Source: Larix sibirica
Taxonomy: Eukaryota > Streptophyta > Pinopsida > Pinales > Pinaceae
Assembly (NCBI GenBank): GCA_004151065.3
Contig: NWUY0303927270.1
Location: 1-13,179 of the forward strand
Reading direction: 5' to 3'
DNA length: 13,179 nt
Positions within the stretch are counted from its first letter, which is position 1; the number at the start of each line of letters is the position of its first letter. A program made the position numbers and the translations under genes. Positions 1-9,649 of this stretch are shown piece by piece. The notes beneath the pieces are model-generated. The model was given only the letters and a program-made list of their open reading frames with translations, made no database searches and had not been told where the DNA came from.

Positions 1-2221
1 TAAATTCAAAAACCTAAAAATATTTGGAATTTGAAAATTTGGTCCACCTCTCAATTTCGCCCTAGTTGAATTGTCCACAGATCTTGAAGGGCGTCCCATT
101 TTTCCCTAGTGAATTGGGAAGCGTGAGAACACTAGATCTCACTTAGCTTGGTTCCACTTTAGGGTTTTGACTTCACCTAGGGATTCTCCCTAACCCCCTC
201 CTTCCTCTTTTCCCAGAGCGCACCTTTTTGAGGGTTTCCTTGGGATACGTGGAGGTGCATTCGTATATGTGAGTTGCATTGGAATCTATGAGATTGGAAA
301 GGTGATTGATGATATACATGATTAGCTATTGAAGTGACTCCTTAATTAGTTCAAGTTGTCTTCTTTATATATTGTTTCACTCCATACAAGGCACTAATCT
401 AGTTACAAGGTCATTGAAAGGTATTTGCATGTGTGATGCTTGCAGGTGTCATTTAGGGCTCTCCCCTAGGTTTAGGAGTTGTCCGAATAAGTTAAGAGGT
501 TGGGTTGTTGTGACATTTGGGCCTAGACCTCTTCCATATGCTTACCAATCACTCTCATCTACTCTACCTCGTGTTGCTTATTTATGACTGCTAGTTTGAG
601 CGGTAACATAACCAAAAGTAGGGAGGTTAGGGTAGGACCCTGACATAGTGTTGTAACATATAATTTCTTTTGGAAACCTAGGGAAGAGGATAAATATGAG
701 AGAAAAGAGTACCTAAAGATAATCAACTACCTTTGGCATAAATATTGTTGTACTTTTGATCAGTTCCAGTAATAACAAGGGTAATTAATAACAACTACAT
801 GGTTGGTATTGATCCAAGTCATTATAGTCATCGCTTACCTTTTATTACACCTCACAACCTTCTTTGACTTTGAATAAAAGGGGAATTACAGAGCTTGATC
901 TCCCTCTTAGAGGATTTCAATCATCAAGGTTTCCATACCCACGAGCACCACCTACATTGTAAGAAGAGTTATAAGAATGTATCACAATCAAAATTGTTGA
1001 ACAATTTAAATATGTGAATCCCATAAAGAAGAATACACGTTATATTATCCCTTCAATCGCCATTCAAACCACTCTATCAACTAGTTGTAGCAAGGTATCA
1101 TCCAACTCATCCTCATTAATTCAAGTGTATTCCAAACCAATTCCCACCCCCTTACATAAATACAACAATAACAACACAAAGCAAGTTGCAATTACATATT
1201 CCACATAGATACTGGGCATCAATGGAAATTCAAGCCTAGTAATATACTTTATGCTACTTGAACCAATAACCCAAAACAATAATGAAATAGTGACTCAACT
1301 CATAGGAACTAAAACTCAAATTTATTACAAATGGGAGAGGTTTTGAAGGAAATTTAAAAGGTCATATCTCATCTAGAGCTTTGGAATTCAGTTATAAAAG
1401 TTGGTGCCCCTCATGGGTAAGTTAAAACGCATGTGGAGCCCTTTGTCTAGTTGATGCTTCCCAAGTAGTGGTCGTGATATGAATGGGGCTTGAACCCACC
1501 CTACCTATATTTCACAAGGAAAGATATAATTATAACTACAATACTAATGATTTGAAAATGTTTATGGTGGTTTGATATGTTAATAAAATAAGTTTAATAG
1601 AGAGTAGAGTCCACTGCAGTGGTGTGAAAAGGTAGACTTAAAAGATGTTAAATATTAGTATAAATGTTAAACAATGTTTATATTGTTTTGGTGCACTTCC
1701 ATTGCAACAACTTCAAAAGTCTTCCAATCTTGGATTATCAAAGTATCATCCTCATTGACTACCCTCAATATAATAGGATGCTTGACAAAATTACAAAGAT
1801 AGTGATTGTGCCACTGGGCCACTAATTGTAGTTCCCCAAAATATGGTCCATTGTGAGCACTTTGAATTGCATATTATAAATTAACATCTACGGATATTAG
1901 TTATTGGGTAGGTAAAACAATATCCAACTATGGATTTTATAGGTGACACAATTAGGCCATGAAGTGTGAACTTGTCTTTGTAGAATCTATCCATATTATT
2001 TAATAATAGGTCTTTTCTTGTCTACGTAGGTCTCTAATTACATTTTTCTTATAGTTGAGTTCAACGATGGTTACTTGATTCAAATAGAAAATTAGGCAAT
2101 ATGGTTGGAATGTTTAGGGATTTCACACCCTAAAACCTTTTACTATGAACAAATTGTGATCCAAGACCATTACTAGAGAAACATTTAAAGCAAATCACTT
2201 AAATTCACCTCGTAAAGCATC
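1..2221. other. Gene-free left flank
   Basis: No frame here is convincingly coding. Open stretches of 64-71 codons on the plus strand (372-587, 1014-1208) show no recognisable motif and are within chance. The first 250 bases are slightly richer in GC and C/T tracts than the rest. A small perfect inverted repeat, GTGAGA at 123-128 and TCTCAC at 137-142 with an 8-nt loop, is the only local structure I noted. No LTR boundaries, terminal inverted repeats or tRNA genes could be supported. The stretch is probably decayed repeat DNA. Confidence 0.6.
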
Positions 2222-2232
2222 CTAAAATGCTT
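2222..2232. repeat. Target-site duplication, LINE 3' side copy
   Basis: CTAAAATGCTT abuts the poly(T) run that represents the LINE poly(A) tail. It matches CTACAAATGCTT at 6811-6822 except for one missing base. The last two T's cannot be assigned uniquely to the duplication or to the tail. An 11-12 nt duplication is normal for L1-type target-primed insertion. Confidence 0.8.
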
Positions 2233-2241
2233 TTTTTTTTT
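2231..2241 (-). other. LINE poly(A) tail
   Basis: Eleven consecutive T's on the plus strand are the 3'-terminal A tract of the minus-strand element. The tract lies 19 nt beyond the AATAAA signal and is flanked immediately by the target-site duplication. That placement fixes both the orientation and the 3' boundary of the insertion. Confidence 0.88.
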
Positions 2242-2426
2242 CAATTGGAAAAAAACAACCTTTATTAGATAAAAAGTTGTATCATGGATACAGATTGTCA
2301 AGTGTCCAGTACATCCAAAAATCACAAAACAGAAGGGATGCCTTCATACAAAATACCACAAGTCCATAAATCAGCACCAGTCACAGATAACATGACTGTC
2401 AAACATCAACTCCCAACAACATAGCA
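2242..2426 (-). other. LINE 3' UTR
   Basis: About 185 nt separate the ORF2 stop (TAA, 2429-2427) from the poly(A) tract. The stretch is non-coding and ends in an AATAAA hexamer followed by a T-rich segment. No tandem repeat or strong hairpin was noticed. Plant L1 elements typically have short 3' UTRs of this kind. Confidence 0.75.
2261..2266 (-). promoter_or_regulatory. Polyadenylation signal AATAAA of the LINE
   Basis: TTTATT on the plus strand reads AATAAA in the direction of the element. It lies 19 nt before the start of the A tract, the normal spacing for a eukaryotic cleavage and polyadenylation signal. It would have defined the 3' end of the RNA that was reverse transcribed. Confidence 0.7.
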
Positions 2427-2870
2427 TTATACATAGTCCAGACTATAAGACTCAGCAAGTACACTCTCACTAAACTTCTGAATAAGAATAGAGCTCCCCA
2501 TATCCCCTAAATCAAGCTTCGACAACTTATCTGCCTCCACATTAAATTCACGAAAGATATGTGAAAAAGAAAGAGCAGTAAAACCAACAATAAGAGTAAG
2601 CACCCTACTCTTCCACCCATTCAACACCAAAGATGATAGACCCTGTTCACCTTTGGCCCATGAGATGGTAACCTACGAGTCTCCAAAAATACATAGTCTA
2701 TTCAAACCCAATGAACAAGCCAAGAACATCAACCCCCACAATGCTAATAGTTCTGCCCTGGTATTAGTGCCACTGCCCGCACCCAGCTGAAAAGTAAAAT
2801 GCAGGTGCTGGTTCACTTTTAAGATTCCACCAGAACCACAACATCCATTTTGAGCCACCCCATCAAAGTA
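2427..2870 (-). other. ORF2 C-terminal RNase H domain
   Basis: This domain cleaves the RNA strand of RNA:DNA hybrids. Its acidic residues can be read: D in YFDGVAQNG (codon at 2864), E in TRAELLALW (codon at 2753), D in IFGDS (codon at 2681), and a final HIFREFNVEADKLS with D near 2531. A TAG stop (2675-2673) directly after GDS cuts the domain in two, and reading continues in the same frame. GDS is commonly followed by a polar residue, so a CAG to TAG change is plausible. The layout matches the RNase H that some plant L1 lineages carry. Other L1 elements lack it, so it is lineage-informative. Confidence 0.88.
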
Positions 2871-3154
2871 TCCAAGAGGAAAACCATACTTGTTCTCCCT
2901 ATGCGGGACAATTCTGTGAAGAGTCAATCTGATCGGAGGCGGATAAGTGTTGAAATAGCCAGTAATACGGGCGCACAGGATAGGTAATGGAATATGGTTG
3001 TCATTGAAGATAGCACAGTTTCGAGCTTTCCAAAGCTCCCATATAGCCACGCACAACAGAGCTGGATTGAAGATACGAGACCCATTCCAATTCAGAAAGA
3101 ACTGAGTAAGAGGAAGGCCTGTACACACAAATTTAAAGCCCAAGGAAAACTGCA

Positions 3155-3452
3155 ACTCCGCCCGCAACTTACCAAAATAAATACACTGACAGAATAAGTG
3201 ATCAACATCTTCACTCTGTGCTTTGCAAAAAACACATATACCTGGGCCATGAAAACCCCTTCTGCATAAATTACTCCACGTAAACACTTTATTATTTAGT
3301 GCCAGCCAAACAAAGTAGTGAATTTTAGGGGCACAATTCATATCCGAAATCATTTTATTAAAATGTTGTCCTTCCTCACCAAAAGACTGCTCCATCAGAT
3401 ATGAATAGGCCAGCTTCGCAGTAACAGATCCAATACCCGAGTTAAAGCCCCA
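3155..3452 (-). other. ORF2 zf-RVT (zinc-binding RT-associated) region
   Basis: The region matches the zf-RVT domain found C-terminal to RT in plant L1 elements. It has an APKIHYFVWLALNNKVFT stretch, then LCRRGF, then a Cys/His cluster. The cluster reads C-x2-C-x8-H-x4-C (C codons near 3236 and 3227, H near 3200, C near 3185). In LINEs this region is thought to bind nucleic acid during target-primed reverse transcription. It has no stop and all four putative metal ligands are retained. Confidence 0.85.
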
Positions 3453-3815
3453 ACACAAATGATCGCCCTCATGCGTAAAGGTAATCCCAACCTCAATAAA
3501 AAGGTTTACATACCTGTTCCAACAGCCAGCCATAATTGGTTCCAGAGCTAAATCGGCTGCCGACTTCCATCTAATGCGGCCATCCTCCGAAGGATGACAA
3601 GCTTGCTGGAGAACAAAAATGTTCTGCGAATGAAGCACCCCAACCAAAGCCTCATCAAGCCAAAAATTTTGCCCAATACCAACAATGGGATCGATACCCA
3701 CATAAACCTGTGAACCCCTCCCCACATTCCAGTAGAGTCCAGCATTGATAATGCGAAAAGATTTCATGAAACTATGCCAGATAATGGACCCCTGATGCAC
3801 CCAGTTACCAGATCA

Positions 3816-5258
3816 AAGCCAGAGGGGTAATGGAAGTCGGAGCATATATTTAGCCTTAATCAGCCGACCCCAAAGACCCGACTCCAAAAAACCTCTCCAA
3901 CAAGACTTAGCAACAAGAGATAGATTGAAACTTTTTAACACTTTAATACCCCAACCATTAAACAACTTTGGTCGAGCTATCAAATTCCAGGCCGCTAAGT
4001 GCCACTTACTATCACCCACAGCATTGTTCCACAGAAAGTTTGCGAAGAGTCTTTTAAGACTCCTAAGAATGGACAAAGGAACAATGAAAAGAGAGAACCA
4101 AAATACATGAGTGCATTGAAGTACAGAGCATACCAGAGTATGCCTTCCTCCCAATGAGAGACATTTAAATCCCCATCCAGTAATTCTCCTCTGGACCTTC
4201 TTAAGAATCCATCCCCAATCAGCAAACCGGAGGCCATTCGGTTTAAGATAATAACCCAGATATCTGAACCCACAACACATCTCTTTCTTCTGATAAGGAA
4301 GCAAATTGCAAAACTGAGCCAACAAACCAGGTTCAATTCCATGATACAGAAAGGTCGATTTATGAAGTATGATCTCCAATCCCGCAGCATTACAAAAATA
4401 TCTAGAGATATCCTTAAAATGTTGCCATTCTTCTAAGGTACCCAAACCAAAGAACAACACATCATCTACGAATAACAGATGAGTAAAATACATGGCCGGG
4501 GCAACCTTTATACCTTTGATGACATCCTTCCTATGAGCATCTGAAACCAACAGACTTAAGCCTTCAATGGAAAGAATAAATAGATAGGGCGATAAGGAAC
4601 ATCCTTGGCGCAAACCCCTATCCCCACCAAATGCATCAGACGACGAACCGTTCACTAAGACCGAAAAATTTGCAGTAGATACGTAGGACATTATCCAATT
4701 CACCATATCTAGGGGGATGCCAATTTGAAGAAGAATGAACCGAAGGAAAGTCCAGTTCAACCTATCATAGGATTTAACCAGATCAAATTTCAAAACCAAG
4801 GATGACAAATCCTTTTGTTTAATGGAATGAAGGCCCTCCTGAGCTAAACCCACCGCATCCAGCAACTGTCGATTCCTTAAGCAACCGAATTGGTCATCAG
4901 AAATACCTACGGCTTTGTAAGGTTTAATTTGTTCTGCAATAAATTTAGAAATTACCTTATAAAAAAGATTACAGAGTGAGATAGGGCGAAAGTCCCCAAA
5001 TTCCACTGGCTTGTCCACCTTGGGAACCAGAGTAAGATAGGTCGCATTAAGAGATGAGAGAACACATGAATTATTACGAGAATCCTCCACCGCAGCTGTA
5101 ATATCTTTTCCAATTAAGGGGAAAAAATGCAGATAGAATTCAATAGTCCAACCGTCTGGACCCGGGGACTTATCCTTCGCAAATAACTTCAACGTACCCA
5201 ACACTTCAGCTTCACTGATCGGCCTCCCAATGTCCACACCAGCCGCTTCATCGAACAT
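3816..5258 (-). other. ORF2 reverse transcriptase block, open for 481 codons
   Basis: This is the longest uninterrupted stretch in the window. Counting from the methionine at 5258, RT landmarks in order are: SPGPDG (31-36), LTLVPK followed by DFRPISLCN (75-97), QFGCLRNRQLLDAV (123-136), the first catalytic aspartate in KFDLVKSYDRLNW (D159), GDRGLRQGCSLSPYLF (212-227), and the catalytic pair in LLFVDDVLFF (D265, D266). The last has valine where plant L1 proteins usually have alanine (FADD). The downstream L1 motifs KS, FRYLGY and SLGGRHTL follow. The block ends at a TGA (3815-3813) that leaves the frame unchanged. The methionine at 5258 is internal to ORF2 and not a real start. Confidence 0.93.
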
Positions 5259-5638
5259 CTTAGGAAATAATTGAATGATTTTGAGCTGATTCTCTAAATT
5301 CCCAGTAGAATCTTGTTTATAAGTGTCTTTGAAGTGTCGAACTGTAGCACCACAAAGATGAGCCTGATCATAAATAGTCTAACCCTGATCACCAATAACC
5401 TCCCAGACAGAGTTATTAAGCCGACGATGATTAGAAAATCGGTGGAAGAACTTAGTATTTGAGTCCCCTGCTTGAACCCAAATCGCCATGCTTTTTTGAC
5501 GTCATGTCTCTTCTTGCAATTTCAAAAAGTGGGATTTTTCCATCTCCAACTCACGTAAACTGCAAATAACCTCTGGGTCAAAGGATGAGTCATCGACCTC
5601 ACGAGCAACACATTGTAGCTTCTCATCAATCTCAACTA
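5259..5638 (-). other. ORF2 endonuclease-RT linker, broken
   Basis: After the shift near 5639 the coding frame continues in register with the RT block. It still shows the family linker motif AIWVQAGDSNTKFFHRF (roughly 5489-5439), which matches the conserved W-x-x-x-GD-x-NT-x-FFH stretch just ahead of RT in plant L1 proteins. A TGA at 5504-5502 lies where the family usually has tryptophan, and a TAG sits at 5381-5379. The charged, helix-like stretch before the motif (about 5639-5510) is typical of this linker. Confidence 0.8.
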
Positions 5639-6544
5639 ACCTTTAACATTTGTAGCTTTTTTAGCCCTTTCCCACACACAGACCTTCCTCCGTAGATAAC
5701 CTAAATTCATAGTTAGAACATAGATTGGGGTACCTACAAATCTCCCGTCACAGTCTGCCCAAATAGCTTTGACAAAGTTGTTAAAATACTCATCCCATAA
5801 CCAAATGGGATTAAATTTGAAAGGATATATCCTAGCATTTTCCTTGAAATCCAACTGAAGAGAAACTGCCTTGTGGTCAGAAAAACCAGTAGAGAAAGAG
5901 CAAGAGCGAAACCTGCCAATAGAAGAACAAAGCTCATCTGCCATAAAAAACCGATCCAGTCGCTTGGAGATGCGGTCCCATCCATCCCTCCCATTCAACC
6001 AGGTAGAGACTAATTTTGAGGGCTCAATGTCCACCAGATTGGCACCATTAAAAAGTTCAGTAAAATAATCCATAAGAGGGTCTAAAGACCTACCCAAACC
6101 CCAAACCTCCGCCTCCGAAAGGGTTAAATTAAAGTCACTCCCGAGAATGAAGCTAGGATCCAGTAAGAGGCCTTCATCAGAAACCCGGTCCCAAAATAGC
6201 CTGCGGTTCAGGTAAGGAGTGTAAACATTAAGAAGGCGAATCGATCAATCAAGACCCCGTAGGTTACCAACTGAGAGGATACATGCACAAGTTTGAAACG
6301 TCCTAAGGTTAGCAGCCTCAGGGTTCCAAGCCGTAAGTAACCCCCTAGAAAGGCTAGAGGAGTCCACCACTGATGCCCTCCAACCAGGTTTTATTTGTAG
6401 GAAGAACTGAAGTGCATCCTTCGTCGAAAGCATTGTCTCTTGAAGAAAAAGAATTGCAGGTTTGTAGGTATCCAAAAATTACTTAAGCGCAGCTCGCTTG
6501 GGCCCACTGCATAGGCCATGGATATTCAAAGTTGTAATTAACAT
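5639..6544 (-). other. ORF2 endonuclease domain (APE-type)
   Basis: This N-terminal domain makes the nick that primes reverse transcription. Counting from the ATG at 6544, the expected active-site residues can be read: N7 in TLNIHGL, E36 in FLQET, Y108 in NVYTPY, D137 and N139 in GSDFN, and D223-H224 in GFSDHKAV. The family motif KRLDRFF is also present at about residues 194-200. Spacing agrees with the L1/APE endonuclease family. Two stops interrupt it, codon 22 (TAA) and codon 100 (TGA). The frame then runs unbroken to a TAG at 5638-5636, where it is lost by a frameshift. Confidence 0.9.
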
Positions 6545-6810
6545 GGGGGAACAATAGGTGATGCCTCACTTGCTCTAAGGGCCGCATTAAGGGAAGGGGG
6601 TGAACAATCATGAGACAGATAACTAACCGGACTGAAAGTACCAGAAGGAGACAACAACTTATCAGCACAACCAGACAACGGTTCACCAGATTGGGCAAGT
6701 TGTTTCTTAGTACGCTGGGGCTTGTGGACAATAACGTTCCCTCGCATAATGGAGGAAATAGGCAGAACCCCATCGTCACCCCGATCATTAGCTGAAAAGA
6801 TAGGAAGAGG
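6538..6810 (-). pseudogene. LINE ORF1, 3'-terminal remnant
   Basis: A frame open from the insertion boundary at 6810 to a TAA at 6540-6538 gives about 90 residues of the C-terminal tail of ORF1. ORF1 of L1 elements encodes the RNA-binding chaperone of the ribonucleoprotein; its RRM-like and zinc-knuckle parts would lie upstream and are absent. What remains is polar, Ser/Pro/Lys-rich and low in complexity, as ORF1 tails of plant L1 elements usually are. No domain can be identified. Identification rests on position: the frame is continuous to the truncation point, stops at the flanking CTA of the duplication, and overlaps the ORF2 start by 7 nt. The methionine at 6747 is internal. Confidence 0.7.
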
Positions 6811-6822
6811 CTACAAATGCTT
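6811..6822. repeat. Target-site duplication, LINE 5' side copy
   Basis: CTACAAATGCTT begins directly after the last base of the truncated ORF1 frame and matches CTAAAATGCTT at 2222-2232 with one base difference. In the orientation of the element the target reads TTGT then AAGCATTT. The nicked strand is therefore GCTT/ACAA, a loose fit to the T-rich/A L1 endonuclease preference. Confidence 0.78.
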
Positions 6823-9192
6823 ACAACCAACTAAAGCCCAATTCCCCAACTTAAATACCACAAACTATAATACAATACAACTAAGCCATTAGGAAAGTTA
6901 TGAAAATCCTTTGAAAACCATCCCATAGCACATACATCTATGTTGTCAACTTTTCACAAAGATGTAATGATGACCCTTGATTTGGGTTCATTTGAAGGTG
7001 AATAGGTATCTCACAACCTCCTTTATCACATTCCCCAACATACATTCAATGAGAATTAGTCTACGTAATAATGAATAAGAAACATGCGAAGCATGTTGAA
7101 CAAATTCTCCATTAGCTCTTAAAGGACCATCCAAAAACAAATTCTCCTATCTCCAAGTAATGTATCCACTATTGATTCCCTTTAGTGTTCACTTTTCTTG
7201 CTTTGGAGGCATGTTAGCTTAGGATATGTCAATGAGTTCTCTAGCCATTCAAGCCAAAGCCATAATATTTACTTTAAAAAGAAAAAAAAGTCATTAAAAC
7301 CAACATATTTCAAAATGGTTGAATGGGAATGTAGAACGACATTGGGGATGGGCGTGTAGGATAAGGGAAGAAGGAGGTTATGATTTTTTGCGCTATATAA
7401 AGGAAGATTGCAGAGTAGTAATTGAGGTAGGGTCTCATTGTCAAGCGATTACTCTCATACTCGATAACCTATAACCCAAATTGTGTAGAGGGATTATATT
7501 TGTAGTAGTTCTCATGCTTATTGGGTGGCATACACATTCAATTTCATATCAGTGTAAACGATGTTATATTTTAAATGGTGTTTTTTTAAGAAAAGATTAT
7601 AATTCATCTCTATAGAAGCTAGTCACCTTTATACTTCGTAATCAAACCCTAATATCTTCATAAATCAAATCTCAACCTTAGAGAATGCCTCAATCTAACT
7701 ACCATACTTACAAAGTAGATCCAAAATATAACTTATAACTTTTTACTATAAACTCAAAGCAAACACGTAAAACATATGGGCTGAGGGAAAAAAAATTTAA
7801 CACTCTCCCTACTCTTAATTTCACTAATGGCTTAACAATTGCATAAGTACAAAGGAGCCATTAACAATGCTATGTTCAGTTCATCAAAACAAGAAGAAAA
7901 AACATTAAAAATATTCAAGAATGTGTTATTAACAAGGAAGCTTGTGAGAGTGTAGAATACATGTGTAAATCATGGATCACCTTACAAATTGAAGGAATTA
8001 ATGAATTGGATAATATTTATAGATCAAAGGCTAATGAATTATGAGAGAGTGAAACACCAACTAGCAAGAATTTTCTTTATCTTTAACGATATCATTGGCA
8101 TGCTTGAGGATTTGAATCTACGGATGCAGATGTTTTGTCTAACTAACACAAAATTCTTCAATCATTGAGACCCTTCTTCACTAAACATGTGACTAAGCCC
8201 CAAAGTGGGAAGTAGTATACCCTTCTTCATCCCCCCCACCCTCCTTTACTCCATGTTTTAATTTTGTAGTCAACTCGAGGGAATGACAACCCATTGTTAT
8301 CACACCATGTGACAGTGGAAATCATTCGTGCTAAATAGCATATTGAGTCTAGTATCAACACGATGAGTATTTTGTAGAGAGTCGCATCGAGGGAATACCT
8401 TCATCATAATAAGAGGGAAGGTGTTATGGATCTATAGTCTACTTGAATTTTTTTCTTTGAACTTAGGAATTTTCCCAACTTTGTTTCAGCCCTTGAGGTC
8501 ATGCATCACTGCCTTGTTTTAGCTGCAGGGGCTTGGATAGCCTGCACCTATTACAACAAGACTACACCTCTTTGCTTAAGATCCACCCATAACTTTGTCT
8601 TAGACTACAAACTATCAAATGTATCTTGGTCCTATTCAATCAGGTTCAATCATAGTTTGGAATTCATCCAACTGCAACCTTTAAAGCATCCTATATATAC
8701 TTATACTTAACAAGATTGAACACTTAGCCTATGTCAACAAGTAACCAACATAAATCATCACAAGAAATAGGACAACATTCATCCCAATAGACAATCCATG
8801 ATACACATGCACATGTACAAGCAACACCCAAGGTGGATGCCTTAAACTTTATTTATGAGAATAATTTTTACAATATACGACAAGGGAGGTTGACTACATG
8901 CATGCCCCTCTTTTATAGAAGTACAATGGATCTAAGGTAAAGTAACCTTTTGTCAATGCCCACTGGTCATGTACAAACCAACCCATGAAGCTACCACAAG
9001 CCTACCTCCTACATATCTTGTTCACCTCTTCCTCTTCATTTTTCACCCAACTAGTCCAAATTTACCCTATTTTGCAAAATCCATAACCTAGCACAATCTC
9101 ATAGATCACTTTAAACTTGTGTGAATGAATCATTTGCCAAAGATGATTTTCCTTGAATATTTAATGATGCATTAGCCATTTTGAGACATCCA
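6823..9192. other. Gene-free AT-rich stretch right of the LINE
   Basis: No frame shows a recognisable protein; the longest notable frame (69 codons, plus strand, 8501-8710) has no motif. Minor structure: a C-rich tract near 8231-8250, and an inverted repeat with ACCTTC near 8397 and GAAGGT near 8419. A ten-base word, TCGAGGGAAT, occurs at both 8275-8284 and 8387-8396. No element ends or RNA genes could be supported. Confidence 0.55.
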
Positions 9193-9210
9193 ATATATGT
9201 ATATATATAT
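9193..9210. repeat. (AT)n microsatellite
   Basis: An imperfect alternating AT tract interrupted by one G. It is short and has no evident role. Confidence 0.7.
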
Positions 9211-9424
9211 GAGTCTTATCAAGCTCTTGCAAGCTCCTCCAAGTCTAGGTGGACCCAACTGTCTACATCCAACTCAACCGTGCCCTCATGACTTGTCCAC
9301 TAATGTCCATCTCCATTGTGCAGTGCTCATCATGCTATGTAATCACGATCGCAACTATGCCTGGTGCTTGAGTGTCCACAAATGCTCCCATCGCATCCAT
9401 GTTTGTTACAAGTGTTTCTGATAG

Positions 9425-9649
9425 GTGCGCCCATCACATTCGCGTCTGTTGTTAGTGTTCCCGACGAGTGCACCCAATAAGTGTGTCCAGCAAGGTGCCA
9501 CCAAGTGCACCCAGTTGCCTTGTGCCTAAGTGCGCCCAACAAGTGCATGGAGCAAACATTCGTTCTTCCGTCGTACATCCAAGTGCTCTTAACCAACTTG
9601 AATCCAACCAAGTGCACCCAATTAGTTTTCCCAACAAATGTGCGACCAA
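9425..9649. repeat. Degenerate GTGCACCCAA repeat cluster
   Basis: Copies or near copies of the word GTG(C)(A/G)CCCAA occur at 9425 (GTGCGCCCAT), 9468 (GTGCACCCAA), 9505 (GTGCACCCAG), 9530 (GTGCGCCCAA), 9612 (GTGCACCCAA) and 9640 (GTGCGACCAA). Weaker GTGC-containing versions lie near 9543 and 9583. Most are preceded by AA or CAA. Spacing is irregular, about 25-45 nt where copies are adjacent, so this is a decayed tandem or interspersed short repeat and not a clean satellite. The GC-rich unit suppresses stops in several frames on both strands, which explains the overlapping open frames of 60-112 codons here. Confidence 0.55.

Larger units (their letters stand above)
2427..6544 (-). pseudogene. 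LINE ORF2 polyprotein, inactivated
   Basis: ORF2 encodes the enzyme that nicks target DNA and copies the element RNA at the nick. The start is the ATG at 6544, because it opens directly with the endonuclease motif (TLNIHGL) and overlaps the ORF1 stop. Full length is about 1,372 codons, normal for plant L1 ORF2. Order of domains: APE endonuclease (about 6544-5750), linker, reverse transcriptase (about 5150-4000), zf-RVT (about 3452-3155), RNase H (2870-2430). Lesions: stops at 6481-6479 (TAA), 6247-6245 (TGA), 5504-5502 (TGA), 5381-5379 (TAG), 3815-3813 (TGA) and 2675-2673 (TAG). There is also a frameshift close to 5639, most simply a one-base deletion. The three blocks 5258-3816, 3812-2676 and 2672-2430 share one frame. 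Confidence 0.95.
2231..6810 (-). mobile_element. 5'-truncated L1-type LINE with RNase H domain
   Basis: This is a non-LTR retrotransposon of about 4.6 kb, transcribed from high to low coordinates. In order it holds the 3' end of ORF1, ORF2 (endonuclease, reverse transcriptase, zf-RVT, RNase H), a 3' UTR with AATAAA, and a poly(A) tail. An 11-12 nt duplication flanks it. The endonuclease-before-RT layout with a C-terminal RNase H is known from plant L1 elements, some of which acquired an archaeal-like RNase H. The 5' end falls inside ORF1, so promoter, 5' UTR and most of ORF1 are missing, the usual outcome of incomplete target-primed reverse transcription. Six in-frame stops and one frameshift make the copy non-autonomous. 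Family assignment is firm; the exact lineage needs a phylogeny. Confidence 0.95.

Noticed and set aside
372-587. Plus-strand open frame of 71 codons
   Set aside because: No motif and of chance length; the neighbouring sequence looks like decayed repeat.
1486-1496. Minus-strand GGTTCAAGCCC, like a tRNA or SINE B box with a possible T-arm around it
   Set aside because: No A box lies 30-60 nt upstream on that strand, no acceptor stem pairs, and there is no A-rich tail or duplication. I do not call a tRNA or SINE.
3995-4390. Minus-strand open frame of 131 codons inside the LINE
   Set aside because: It is an alternative frame within the RT block; the RT motifs lie in the other frame.
6483-6830. 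Minus-strand open frame of 115 codons across the LINE 5' boundary
   Set aside because: It crosses the target-site duplication and is out of frame with both ORF1 and ORF2.
7394-7400. TATATAA followed by AGGAAG, resembling a promoter of a gene or LTR
   Set aside because: TATA words are common in AT-rich DNA, and no transcript, LTR end or coding frame is found downstream.
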